Assembly (NCBI GenBank): GCA_021186555.1
Contig: JAJKFL010000012.1
Span: 22,145,711-22,209,710, forward strand
DNA from: Reticulitermes speratus
Lineage: Eukaryota; Arthropoda; Insecta; Blattodea; Rhinotermitidae
Length of the DNA stretch: 64,000 nt
Reading direction: 5' to 3'
The position numbers and the translations under genes are program-made. The notes under the pieces are model-generated. The model searched no databases. It saw nothing but the letters and a program-made list of their open reading frames with translations, and was not told the origin of the DNA. This document shows positions 54,856 to 64,000 of this stretch, one piece after another; positions within the stretch are counted from its first letter, which is position 1; each line of letters starts with the position of its first letter.

Positions 54856-54867
54856 ATCTAAAATATT
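54856..54867. repeat. PLE target-site duplication, right
   Basis: ATCTAAAATATT, identical to 52304-52315. Confidence 0.8.
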
Positions 54868-55600
54868 CTCTTTCCGAACTTTAGTTGAAGCGTAAACATT
54901 TGTTTATTTATTCATTTAACATCCGCCTGTTAACTTCGTAGGTTGGGCTTGTCTGATAAACGTAAAGTAGAAGGATGATCGTGGTTAATTCCTGAAATTC
55001 TTGATTGTAAAGCTTCGCGGTCTTGGTGGTCAGCAGCGTGTTCGGGGAACCCGATGTCTCTATTTGCAAGATAGAAATCAACTGAAATTAGAGCAACAGG
55101 TTTCTTAGAAACGTTGTTCTCTACCCATGTGACTACAAAATGTCAAAACCTAGAAAACAACAATTTAAAATTTTACCTGCACGTAAACTGAAATGTCATA
55201 CGCCTGTTTGTTGCTTCGGTTATTTAGCAACGCGTTTTTTAACTGCATATGATATATAGAGTCGGATGTTTGGAACATTATAAGCAATAAACTGAAAATT
55301 ACGTTAAAATAATCCGCCGCGGTCTATTGTAAGATAAGTTAAAATCCCAGCATTTGCCCGGAAGAACTTAAGAAACCGTGGAAGAGTAAATGGAAATCCA
55401 GTATGCAGCACCGCCCCCGTAGTTGGCTATCGCGGTTTACAAAGACAGCAGCGTGCAAAATACAGCACCTTACCTCATAGTGTAATGTTAACTGTCAATT
55501 GCTCAGAAACGTTAGTTAAATGGTGGCCGCCGAAAGCTAGTCTACATTTATACGTATATAGGCTATGTTATAGTAACGGCATAGTTATTCTTGTGCACCA
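54868..55600. other. Intergenic DNA
   Basis: Nothing recognised. Confidence 0.45.
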
Positions 55601-55604
55601 TCGA

Positions 55605-55885
55605 GCTTCGCTCTGTGAAGGCATATGGGAGGTTGGATATATATAGCTCCACGCCTTCTTAAGGTAGGCACGAGGTGCTGATGAGTGGTCAGCCTCATAC
55701 ACCAACCGCTTCCACCTCTGGGGAAAGAGCCTCCGGTATCCCTTAAATAGGGGCTGTGTGGGCCCCAGAGCCTGTCTGAACGCTTTCGAGAACAGAAACA
55801 TCTCTTGCCAGGAATGGATTCGAGATTTCTCGGCCGTCCAGTCCGTAGCCTAGTCACTACACCGACTGAGCTATCTCGGCTTCAT
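55605..55885 (-). mobile_element. SINE family B, near full length
   Basis: The minus strand head reads GAAGCCGAGATAGCTCAGTC, GGTGTAGTGACTAGGCTACG, GACTGGACGGCC, worn box B AGAAATCTCGAATCC. Body CAGGCTCTGGGGCCCACACA, GAGGCTCTTTCCCCAGAGG, GGTTGGTGTATGAGGCTGAC. Tail near CCTTCACAGAGCGAAGC. Head and body match 50105-50385 in reverse order on the plus strand. Confidence 0.9.
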
Positions 55886-55889
55886 ATTT

Positions 55890-56900
55890 TTTACGACAGT
55901 GTATAGTTAATTACTCCTACAAATAAGAATATTTTTTGTAGATCTGGATCCCAAACTTATTCTGCATATTTTGTACAAAACAATCATGTCAAAATTACAA
56001 GTACAGCAGTGGATATTTTATTCATACAGAGAGACTGTCTAGACTAGTAGGTGCACGTAGAAAATGACTGGTACTTGGTATAGTCTGTATATTGCGCAGA
56101 GATGTCGATCGTTTCTAGCAGATAAGAACGGGATTAGATGATGGAAAAATAATCGGCAGCGACAAGTACCTACACATATGCTTTAGTCAACATTGCACTC
56201 TCAACCTTTCCCGGAAACAGTTACACACCGTGCAAACTGAAGTAAAGTCACGATTGTATAGAGTCTGTTTAGGATTATAATGTATAATAGTTGATCATTG
56301 GAAGGATTATCTGTGGAAAGCCGTGGATACAAATGGGAATTGTAAAATTTTACCATTGACATTTTAGTGGACATTTTACTGGTAATTAATGTATAGAGAC
56401 TGGATTGCTGAAAGAAATGAAAAGACATGGGTCTTTTACAGGACTTCTCATTCGCGTGTTTAATTCAACTGCCGTATATTCTGCGTGTTGATAACTAGTA
56501 GGGTATTAGGCATTCATACTACGCAGCAGAAGAATGTGCGATATTTAATTCTACTTTTTCGAAAGTAGAGCCTTTATTGCTGGTTTTTATTCATACACAG
56601 GCACACGTTACGAGATAAGGCGGCCTGTCTTCAGATAAAATTCCCTATAGGCAGTGGCATGCTTCCCACACGTTAATATTCTAGAACGCTTATCTTTGTA
56701 TGCTTTCCAAATGACCTCCATAGTGCCTGATTAAGTAATGGAAATTACTCAATTTTGGCTGCGTATAAAGTGTTCCCACATCGCGCTGCGTTTTTAATGG
56801 GCAATGGTAAATTTACGTGCATTTGGACGGAAACTAAAAAAATTACACCACATATTTCGTCCAGATCGATTGCACTAGCATACAGTATAAAGAGCGTACA
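55890..56900. other. Intergenic DNA
   Basis: Nothing recognised. Confidence 0.45.
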
Positions 56901-56904
56901 GTCT

Positions 56905-57045
56905 TGGAGTATTCGAGTACTGAGGTAGCGGTTTCGAATCCTAATCGGGGTAACGCGCGTTTTCCTGTGTTTGTGTTGTCCTATGAAGTATATGCCTTGT
57001 AATGGGCTGATTCCCAGTCCAAGTAATCCAACCAAATGTCTGAAA
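56905..57045 (+). mobile_element. SINE family A, diverged copy
   Basis: Box B GGTTTCGAATCCTAATCGGG is followed by TGTGTTTGTGTTGTCCTATG and GGGCTGATTCCCAGTCCAAG, TAATCCAACC, the order of family A with many changes. The 3' third is absent. Confidence 0.6.
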
Positions 57046-57589
57046 AGAAGTTAACTTCATTTCTGAACTGGAACATGCCTATGAGACATAATAACAGCCA
57101 TTTGCTGTGCTTTCTGTGTGGTAAAAACCACATAAGCTTCACACTTTAAAGTGCTAACGGCTTATGCACTGAAGGTTTCTAGTGCGGTGTTGTACAGAAT
57201 AATTGAGAGTTTTGATAATTCGCGAACGGCTAAACAAAGGGGTTCCTTATGTATATCTTGGACTCACAATTATTATAAAGTCAAAAGGCAGATTTAACTA
57301 CTTGAAGACTCAAGTTTGTCTAAAGTATACATAAAAACTCAGTTCCTACCTCCCCCCCCCCCCAAAAAAAAAACACGGCCCTTCCCCGTTACAAAAACCA
57401 ATCTGTTAATGATGTATAGTGAAATACCCTGTGTTTAATGTGAGACTCGTAAGAACACATAAATACAGTGTGTCGGCGAAATGCAGATTTCTTAGATATC
57501 ACAGCAAATGGTATGCATATTTTCTACTGGGCTTCGAAAGATTAAGTAGATACAGGTCTGCTCTTTCGTTTCTCGTGCTTTCTCATTCT
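57046..57589. other. Intergenic DNA with a C/A run
   Basis: A C run passes into an A run at 57351-57373. No gene recognised. Confidence 0.5.
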
Positions 57590-57594
57590 GTAAA

Positions 57595-57720
57595 ATTGGA
57601 CAATTCCACATTGAAAATTAAAACAGCCGGCTCCTCCGAAACACTAATAGAATAATACGCCACTTTGGTACCACACAACACGGCGTCAAATTTCAGCTCA
57701 CGGTTATAACACCCGTATTA
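57595..57720. repeat. Family E right part
   Basis: AACAGCCGGCTCCTCCGAAA, CACTAATAGAATAATACGCC, CAACACGGCGTCAAATTTCA. GGCTCCTCCGAAAC is the family right-arm core and ACACGGCGTCA the family edge motif in reverse sense. Confidence 0.6.
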
Positions 57721-57734
57721 GAATCCGTATCTTT

Positions 57735-57945
57735 CCCCCACAGGGGCAGTTTCCACAACCTCAAGTAACCCCTACGTCGGTATCCAGAAGCGGCTTATAG
57801 AGAGGCAATGACCTCGTTTCAGGTAATCTCCACATCGGTATCCAGAAGTGGTCCCCAGCGGGGCATTTTCCGTGGTTCAGATAACCTCGATGTCTTTATC
57901 CAGAAGTGGCCTCCACAGGGGCATGCCCCAGTTTCGATATCACTG
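57735..57945. repeat. Tandem repeat, period about 58 bp, under four units
   Basis: GGTATCCAGAAGCGGC-type blocks recur at about 57780, 57838 and 57896, each followed by a CCACAGGGGCA-type block. Units differ by many substitutions. Confidence 0.8.
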
Positions 57946-58079
57946 TCTTAACAGCGACTTCGAAAGTTAAAACTGTGCTGCTTTAGACACAAACCCATGA
58001 AGATGTATGGAAGTGAAGCTGTATGAAGTATCTGACTCGAGATTACATCGAGGTGATTGGTCAAATTCACGCACTGTTC

Positions 58080-58170
58080 GCTTTGCCTATGAAGAAAGTT
58101 CCCAGCTGCAGGGTCAATAGAAAACCCAGTGGGCCCCAAACCCAATCTGGACGACGCCGGCGAAGAGAGA
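58080..58170 (-). mobile_element. SINE family B fragment
   Basis: On the minus strand it holds the block whose plus-strand form is CCAGTGGGCCCCAAACCCAA, TCTGGACGACGCCGGCGAAG. This fits the middle of family B. Head and tail are lost. Confidence 0.5.
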
Positions 58171-58174
58171 AATC

Positions 58175-59265
58175 CACGCTTCTGCTAGAAATTGAAGCAC
58201 GGCGTCGTCTCGGAGCACATAATGGACATGCAAAACGGACATAATACCCACATAGCAAAGCGTTTGATTTGACAGTCACTGTGCAATGTGACCGTCAGTT
58301 TTTCGGGAAATCACCTTGTCAGGATGATAAACTACAAGCGTAGTGTATCGGTCCTGGTGGTCTGAACACTTCGCTTTAAATGAAATTTATGTTCTCAGGC
58401 AGATCGCCTCACTGCTTCTTTCTAAGGTCAAGACCATAAAACTGCATAACCCCTTCCATTCTTGTTACATAACCGACCCTCATAATTTAGTGGCCCTTCC
58501 TTCATGACAATGATCACCGTGAAAATGAAAGTTAACGAGGTAAATTCAAATACCCTACAAAAAATTAGAATATCACCACTTTGAAATCCATTCTAAACCT
58601 GGACTCGACTGTTGTTTAGGATGAATGATCGGTAATTTGTTACGGGCAGAACTCAAACCCTACCGTCTTTTGACCAGTTCTTTAAGAAAAGCCTTCACTA
58701 TGCTAAACCCCACACTTGTTTTTCTTACTTTTTTTTGTCCTTCCCGCTCTTAGCCTGTCGTAACTTCAGAGGCTTATCATTGCCGTGTTCCAGTCTACCC
58801 AGAAAATGCATATACACGAAAAGGGACGGCTTGAAGATAAAAGGGAGTGATGAATTCTTTTGGAGCTGACTTTCTGTTACGTTTTCGCCCCTTTCAGAGC
58901 TCTTTTCTTCCTTTCAACCCTCCCTATATTTCAAACAAGGGGTTTAACTCGGACGTTGTCCCTGCTAGGTGGAACGCAGGCGATATTGAGTAGACTTTGT
59001 GTCGTTTCCTGGATTCTTGCGCAGAAAAGGATAATGGTAAAAATGGTAGGAAGGGTAATGTAAAGACGGATTGGAGGGAGAAGAAGCTATGGTTCCAAAT
59101 GTCGGACAATCAGAGAAACTGCTGTCCTGAGAAGGGTCCGAGGAAGATATTTAGAGCTTTATGTTAAAGGAGAGAACACGCGACAAAGGAAAACAGGGTT
59201 ATTCCAAAGCGGATGGACAAAGAGCATCTTGCTTCTGTCTGTTAGCGACCTAAAAGAAGAGCCTC
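58175..59265. other. Intergenic DNA
   Basis: Nothing recognised. Confidence 0.45.
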
Positions 59266-59349
59266 AGCTCATTAATAATTAACATCCGTAAGTAACTGAC
59301 CCATACACGACGTTTCTGAAGTGGCAGGGAGGAATTCAAATGTTCACAA

Positions 59350-59925
59350 ACATCTCTGTAGATCTGGAATAACGATGATATTTCTAACCCAAAGATGAAC
59401 CCCATTGCAATTACCTGCAGATGTGGAATAAAGATATTTCCCATTTATAGCTCACATCCCCCCCCCCCCATCTCCATGCCCTGTAAATATGAAATAATGA
59501 CGACGTTTCTCAACCATAGGTCACGACCCCCTTCTCAGTTTCCTGCAGGTATGGAATATTGATATTTCTCATCCATAGCTCACAACCCCATCTCAGTTTC
59601 CTGCAGGTGTGGAATATTGATATTTCTCATCCGTAGCTCACAACCCCATCTCAGTTTCCTGCAGATGTGGAATATTGATATTTCTCATCCATAGCTCACA
59701 ACCCCATCTCAGTTTCCTGCAGGTATGGAATATTGATATTTCTCGTCCATAGCTCACAACCCCATCTCAGTTTCCTGCAGGTATGGAATATTGATATTTC
59801 TCGTCCATAGCTCACAACCCCATCTCAGTTTCCTGTACATATGGAATACTGCAGTTTCTTATCCTCAATTCATGCTCCACCTCAATTCCCTGTAGATAAG
59901 CAATAAGGATGTTTCCTATTCATAG
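59350..59925. repeat. Tandem repeat, 58-bp unit, uniform centre and decayed edges
   Basis: The unit includes TTGATATTTCTCATCCATAG, CTCACAACCCCATCTCAGTT and TCCTGCAGGTATGGAATA. About five units at 59533-59830 are nearly identical. Two or three worn units lie on each side, and the left one has expanded a poly-C (59460-59470). Confidence 0.92.
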
Positions 59926-60049
59926 CCCATGACTTTCATTTCAGCGTCTTTATTTAAACCATGAAACGGTAGACCTACTAAGTGAAAAGTGCAAACCAAG
60001 AAACTTCTTCATATGTAGGCACCATTTTTTCTATTGTGATATTTTTGGT

Positions 60050-60449
60050 TGTCGCCCTCGGTGGACTAGTGGTTAGCGTGCTCGCCACTGGACCCAAGGT
60101 TCGCGGGTTCGATCCCGACCCACGGTGATAAAAATCCGGAGCACCACTTCCTTCGGAGGGGAAGTAAAGCCGTCGGTCCCATGTCGTAGATTTACGGCAT
60201 GTAAAAGAACCTTCGGGCATGAATAGAACTAGTAGTGTCCGTAAGCAAAATTCAAGCGGCCATTTCTCACCCACGTCTCCTGACTGCCTGCCAGATGGCT
60301 CTGGCAGTCTCATCACGACTGAGCAAAAACTTGTGCGGGCAGTGAGCCGGTCACTCACTACAGAATGCACACTTACCGACCAGGAAACCTTCGGGATGAA
60401 ATCCCAAAAGAAGGAGGCTCTGGCCCACCCCGGGCTGTAACGCCATGGT
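60050..60449 (+). mobile_element. SINE family C, long well-kept copy
   Basis: Head GCCCTCGGTGGACTAGTGGT, TAGCGTGCTCGCCACTGGAC (box A), then GGTTCGCGGGTTCGATCCCG (box B). A central block GAAGTAAAGCCGTCGGTCCC, ATGTCGTAGATTTACGGCAT, GTAAAAGAACC follows, then a long 3' part ending CCCCGGGCTGTAACGCCATG, GTTATTTA. The boxes are near-perfect, so it may be fairly young. At about 400 bp it is longer than families A, B and D. I see no clear flanking duplication. Confidence 0.85.
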
Positions 60450-61064
60450 TATTTAGGCCTTATTTAATTAACTCTATCAACATTTTAGATTGCATAATAT
60501 CGAGCAGTAAGATCGCCTTTAAACAGTGAATTGGAATGGTTGTGGAAGGATACTTTCTTGGCCTAATCTGAGGCACTGGGGAGGCAAACAACGAAATCCC
60601 TCGGTCAGTGTTGCCGGTCTCCAGGCTGAGATTTGAACTTCAGATAGGCAACACAAGTGTTACACAGTCAACCGCGAATTTTGATTTGTTGTTTTTGTTG
60701 TTATTGTTGTTATTACTGTAAATACGTGTTTTGTCTAAGCAAAGGTGGAATGCTACATTTGTTGTGTGGAGCAGGCAGTGCGTTATTGCACCCATGTCTT
60801 TGAGTTGTCCTCTTTTTGAAGAAGATGCCTTATTTCTGTTTTAGAAGTCGCTGGAAAATTATTATCTGTAAGTAAACATTTCCAGCAGAGAAGAGTGCTA
60901 GGTCAGCGAACGGTATGTACATTGTGTGCCTCATCGTCCTTACATGAGAAAGTCAAATATTTCTCGTAGGGTGATTAAAGTCATCAGAGGAGAATACAGG
61001 CGACATCGTATAACGTAATATTGTGGCAGTTCGCGTAATGTCTGTACTTCCTCGGCTAAGAGCC
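60450..61064. other. Intergenic DNA
   Basis: At 60590-60670 a minus-strand box B-like AAGTTCAAATCTCAGCC hints at another SINE, too worn to place. No gene recognised. Confidence 0.4.
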
Positions 61065-61306
61065 TGATATCATTTCACTCCGAAGAGAGCGCCTTTATGG
61101 CGATTTAATATCACCGGCACCAGTAACACATACTTAGGTCTTCATGTTAAGTGCCCAATACTTTTGCCCGATTTTGACCTAACTTGTATTCTCTCGATAG
61201 ATTTTTATAGAAGTTCCCAATATCAAATTCAACAGAAATCCTTCCAGTGAGAGCCGCACTGATACATGCGGACAGAGACAGACAGACAGACGGGCGGCAG
61301 GAATAA
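61065..61306 (+). repeat. Dispersed family F, first of a tandem pair
   Basis: GCCTGATATCATTTCACTCC, GCGCCTTTATGGCGATTTAA, AGGTCTTCATGTTAAGTGCC, CTTTTGCCCGATTTT, CAACAGAAATCC, GAGAGCCGCACTGATACATG, then (GACA)n. Its 3' hairpin part is missing because the next copy begins there. Confidence 0.8.
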
Positions 61307-61585
61307 GTCTGATATCATTTCACTCGAAGAGAGGGCTTTTGTGGCGATTTAATGTCGCCGGCAAGAACAAAACATAATTAGGTCATCACGTAAAGTGACC
61401 AATACTTTTGCCCGATTTTAAACAAATTTAGATTTTCTCGGCAGTTTCTTATGAAAGTCCCCAGTATCAACTTTGACGGAAATCCGTCCTGTGGGAGCCG
61501 CGCTTATACATGTGGGCGGGCGGACGGAGAGACGGACATTACGAAGGTAAGAGGCACTTTTCGCGACTATGCGAACGCGCCTAAT
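61307..61585 (+). repeat. Dispersed family F, second of a tandem pair
   Basis: GTCTGATATCATTTCACTCG, GGGCTTTTGTGGCGATTTAA, AGGTCATCACGTAAAGTGAC, CTTTTGCCCGATTTT, ACGGAAATCCGTCCTGTGGG, GACGGACATTACGAAGGTAA, TTTTCGCGACTATGCGAACG. This copy keeps the full 3' end. Confidence 0.8.
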
Positions 61586-61769
61586 AAGACGCAACACCCG
61601 AGAACAATTAAGGTTATCCTAAAGAAACATAAAATACACAAACAAACCCATCTTCAAAGTAAGGGCTTCCATTGATGACACTTCTAATTAGTAGACCCTG
61701 CACTCTTATTTAATTATACTGCCGATTTACCGGTAATATAATCCGATGACACATATTTTAAACATATAA

Positions 61770-61955
61770 AACACTGTCGTCTAGGATATGACGCCGTGTA
61801 ACCTGGGAGCTACTGGCCAATGTTTCGGGGAAATCTACTTCCTCGATACTTACGGTAGAAGCCATACCTACCAAACTGTACGGCGTTACATGTCATAAGA
61901 CAGTAATCTTCATCCTGAACACAGTAGCAACCTCAAATCTCGGACAGTGAGCGAG
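61770..61955. repeat. Family E fold-back copy
   Basis: ACTGTCGTCTAGGATATGAC, GCCGTGTAACCTGGGAGC, CCAATGTTTCGGGGAAATCT, ACTTCCTCGATACTTACGG on the left; ACGGCGTTACATGTCATAAG and CAGTAGCAACCTCAAATCTC on the right. The right arm lost its hammerhead-like core. Confidence 0.55.
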
Positions 61956-62815
61956 TAATGTGAAATATGCCTCAAGAGGAAGTTGCTGCTGAGTGGTACT
62001 GGCATGCGAGAGAGGTCCCGATGCAAAGTGTCTCGAAATTTAAAACATTTGCTCCATTCCTATTCTGCAGCGTCAATATTAGAAATTTAGGCCTATTAGT
62101 GCGCATTTATTTTCTCATGCTTTCGATGCTTTGCTTTTGGTTTTATTTAGTGTTTATTGGAAAATTTGTTATTAGTTTTACAAAATGTTATCTCCATCTA
62201 TTTTCAAGGCGGTAAGACGGGAAAGAAAGCTTGTAGAGATAATAACCACAAAGGAAAAAAAGTCACAAGATTTTCACTTAAATACAAAGTATCCATTCTC
62301 AGGCAGTAATCACAATAATGAACAGCAAATCATAACAATGCCTGCCTCGATATGCGGAGAACTTCTAATTCTAGAAAACTTCGAGTACCTCAAAGAGGCC
62401 TATTTGATAAACCTTTGTTTTTTTTACGTAAGTTACATGGTTCTTCCCAGAATATATATTTTTGGTAGTGAATGTTGGGACGATGAATGTTCTCCATTAC
62501 TGTAAATGTGAATGAACATTGTAATGACACCTGGGTGTAATAACAATTAAAAGTAATTTATTCTTTACTAATATAACATTAAATAGGTTCTATAGAACCT
62601 TAAGGCCCACGAGCCCACCAAAAATATCCTAGCGAAGTCCCTTTCTCCATAAATAAATAGGCCGGAACTTGAGGACGTTGGTCTGTCATTAAAGAGAGGA
62701 TGTACTGTCTTCTGGACTGTTAGTCACAACTGTTGCACAAATGCACAGTACGTATGTCCTTTTCAGTTTTCGCATACTAGGAAGTGGGGAAGATCTGAGG
62801 TAATTCCGATGGTGA
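61956..62815. other. Intergenic DNA
   Basis: No gene recognised. The two frames at 61967-62215 and 62185-62505 have no motif. Confidence 0.45.
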
Positions 62816-63075
62816 CTACTATACTATACTATACTATACTACTACGTATACTACGTATAAAGGTAGTTGTCTTCTGGCGTGTAGTATCAAGTAAAACTGG
62901 TAAGCAGGTTTCCATCTTGAAGGTAGACTCTTCTGAAGTATAGAAGAATTTATCCTGAAGCCAGAGGCAGCAGGTTCCTCTGAAACGATGCTGCCTATCT
63001 ACTGAGCTTACACGGAGTAACAATAGTAAACTTTTTAGTCACCACTGAGAGAACCTGAAATATCAGAGTGTTTTG
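62816..63075. repeat. Family E fold-back copy after an (ACTAT)n run
   Basis: (ACTAT)n lies at 62816-62842. Then TAGTTGTCTTCTGGCGTGTA, CAGGTTTCCATCTTGAAGG on the left and TATCCTGAAGCCAGAGGCAG, CAGGTTCCTCTGAAACGATG, TTACACGGAGTAACAATAG on the right, ending ACCACTGAGAGAACCTGAAA. In the right arm AGAGG pairs with CCTCT just before GAAAC, and CTGAAG precedes it. Confidence 0.65.
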
Positions 63076-63185
63076 GAGACTGGTTTTGTCTGTCATCGTG
63101 TGAAAGCAAAAAACCTAAATCAGTTTGGGCCATTAAACGGAACAAAACTATCATCGGCTATGCTGTCCAGTCTGTACATAACTTT

Positions 63186-63211
63186 CCACCCCCCCCCCCC
63201 CCCCCCCCCCG
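63186..63211. repeat. Poly-C run
   Basis: About 25 C residues in a row. Confidence 0.95.
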
Positions 63212-63239
63212 CCGTGACGCAACAGTGCAACTCAGGTTA

Positions 63240-63475
63240 GACCGCCTCATTGTTGAGGTTTCTAGGTTACACACATACACACACACACAACACTCTGACG
63301 AGTGATCAGCTCGTCACAAAGGCCGCTACCTACAGAATACAACAAACACACCACAGACAAACATCCATAGCATCAGCGGGATTCGAGCCCACGATTCCAG
63401 CAATCGAGCGGCCGCAGACCTACACCTTAAACCGCACGGCCACCAGCATTAGCCATACATATCTTAGCCCCTACA
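63240..63475 (-). mobile_element. SINE family A copy
   Basis: On the minus strand: head near GGTGGCCGTGCGGTTTAAGG (box A), CGGCCGCTCGATTGCTGGAA, box B GTGGGCTCGAATCCCGC, then GATGTTTGTCTGTGGTGTGT, TTGTGACGAGCTGATCACTC, GTCAGAGTG. An (AC)n run has grown in the 3' part, and the poly-A end is missing. Confidence 0.8.
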
Positions 63476-63499
63476 TTGACTGAGCTACTCCGACTTTAA

Positions 63500-64000
63500 C
63501 TTAAGCTCATTAAAGAAACTGATAAGCAGGAATATGAACAGAACCGGATTATATAATTCGTATACAAAACTTTGGGTTATCAACTTGTAGTTATATTTCG
63601 TCCGTTTTGGCAAAGAACGACAATGAAGCTATTATCAAATATGCTCAACGAGGGCTACATCAATCCCAGGCGCCAGGTCACTCTGGCGCTAAAGTTTGTA
63701 CGGTGGCACCTAATATTCGTGGGTCCTCAGTATGGAACTTGCTTAATGTTATTTTCCTGGCACCTAGAATTCTAAGGTGACTCTTAGATGTTTGGAAAAT
63801 TTGTGCACCCCTGGGCTCAATCACAGATTAATTCAATTGATTATTAAATTCACATAACTCACCTGCGATAGTTAGACCCTCTGTAGCCGTTTCAGTACGC
63901 TGTCTTTCCTTCCGCATTTGAAACACATCACCAAGTACGAGTAAGTAAAAAAGAGTCCAGTGGTTGTAGCTCACCGCGTGCAGCAAATTGACCTCCAAGT
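63500..64000. other. Intergenic DNA to the window end
   Basis: Nothing recognised. Confidence 0.45.

Noticed and set aside
60053-60125. Possible tRNA gene
   Set aside because: The boxes are good, but the acceptor arm does not close and the sequence runs on as a 400-bp SINE.

Overview
This window looks like a repeat-filled stretch of a large insect genome, most likely a cockroach, termite or relative. Three degraded LINE 3' ends carry a tail motif (RRxRWAGHV-like, then RRRWEDNI-like, then DWxxxAQxxD-like) that I remember as common in Blattodea. That placement is inference; the eukaryotic, non-coding, repeat-dense character is seen directly. I found no host protein-coding gene, no convincing host exon, no rRNA and no true tRNA gene. 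Nearly all open frames are short chance frames or lie inside repeats.

The only sizeable protein-coding object is a 5'-truncated Penelope-like element (PLE) at 52316-54855. It has a reverse transcriptase half with a YVDD centre and a GIY-YIG endonuclease half. A 12-bp target duplication flanks it, a 62-bp perfect inverted copy of its 3' end sits at its 5' end, and a hammerhead ribozyme with all core bases precedes the 3' repeat.

Four tRNA-derived SINE families are interspersed. Family A (six copies) includes two with clear target duplications. Family B is the most common, with about 23 copies or fragments and a tail rich in TTTACC. Family C has one fine copy at 60050-60449. Family D has four copies with a strong T-arm hairpin. 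DNA-transposon relics are a pogo/Tigger-like MITE (33317-33499), a MITE with inverted repeats of about 50 bp (36499-36719), a hAT-like element (38624-38960) that split a SINE and itself carries a SINE piece, and a possible hAT end at 41319. Dispersed families F and H have no class assigned.

The most interesting theme is a set of fold-back sequences that carry hammerhead-like cores (CTGAAGA, a hairpin, then GAAAC) facing outward on their arms. Two are near-perfect palindromes (725-846 and 39456-39568), each flanked by a 12-16 bp direct repeat with a one-sided 3' tail of 36-50 nt. The PLE has the same layout: target duplication, inverted 3'-end copy, 3' end, tail of about 35 nt, target duplication. 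I suggest these are inverted 3'-end doublets made by PLE-type retrotransposition.

Tandem arrays include a nearly uniform 42-bp satellite (15 units, 2464-3093) with a decayed flank, a 22-24 bp minisatellite (6666-6895), two different arrays with a period near 58 bp (57735-57945 and 59350-59925), a tandem pair of family F copies (61065-61585), and many microsatellites. Stretches not listed as a repeat are AT-rich intergenic DNA in which I recognise nothing.
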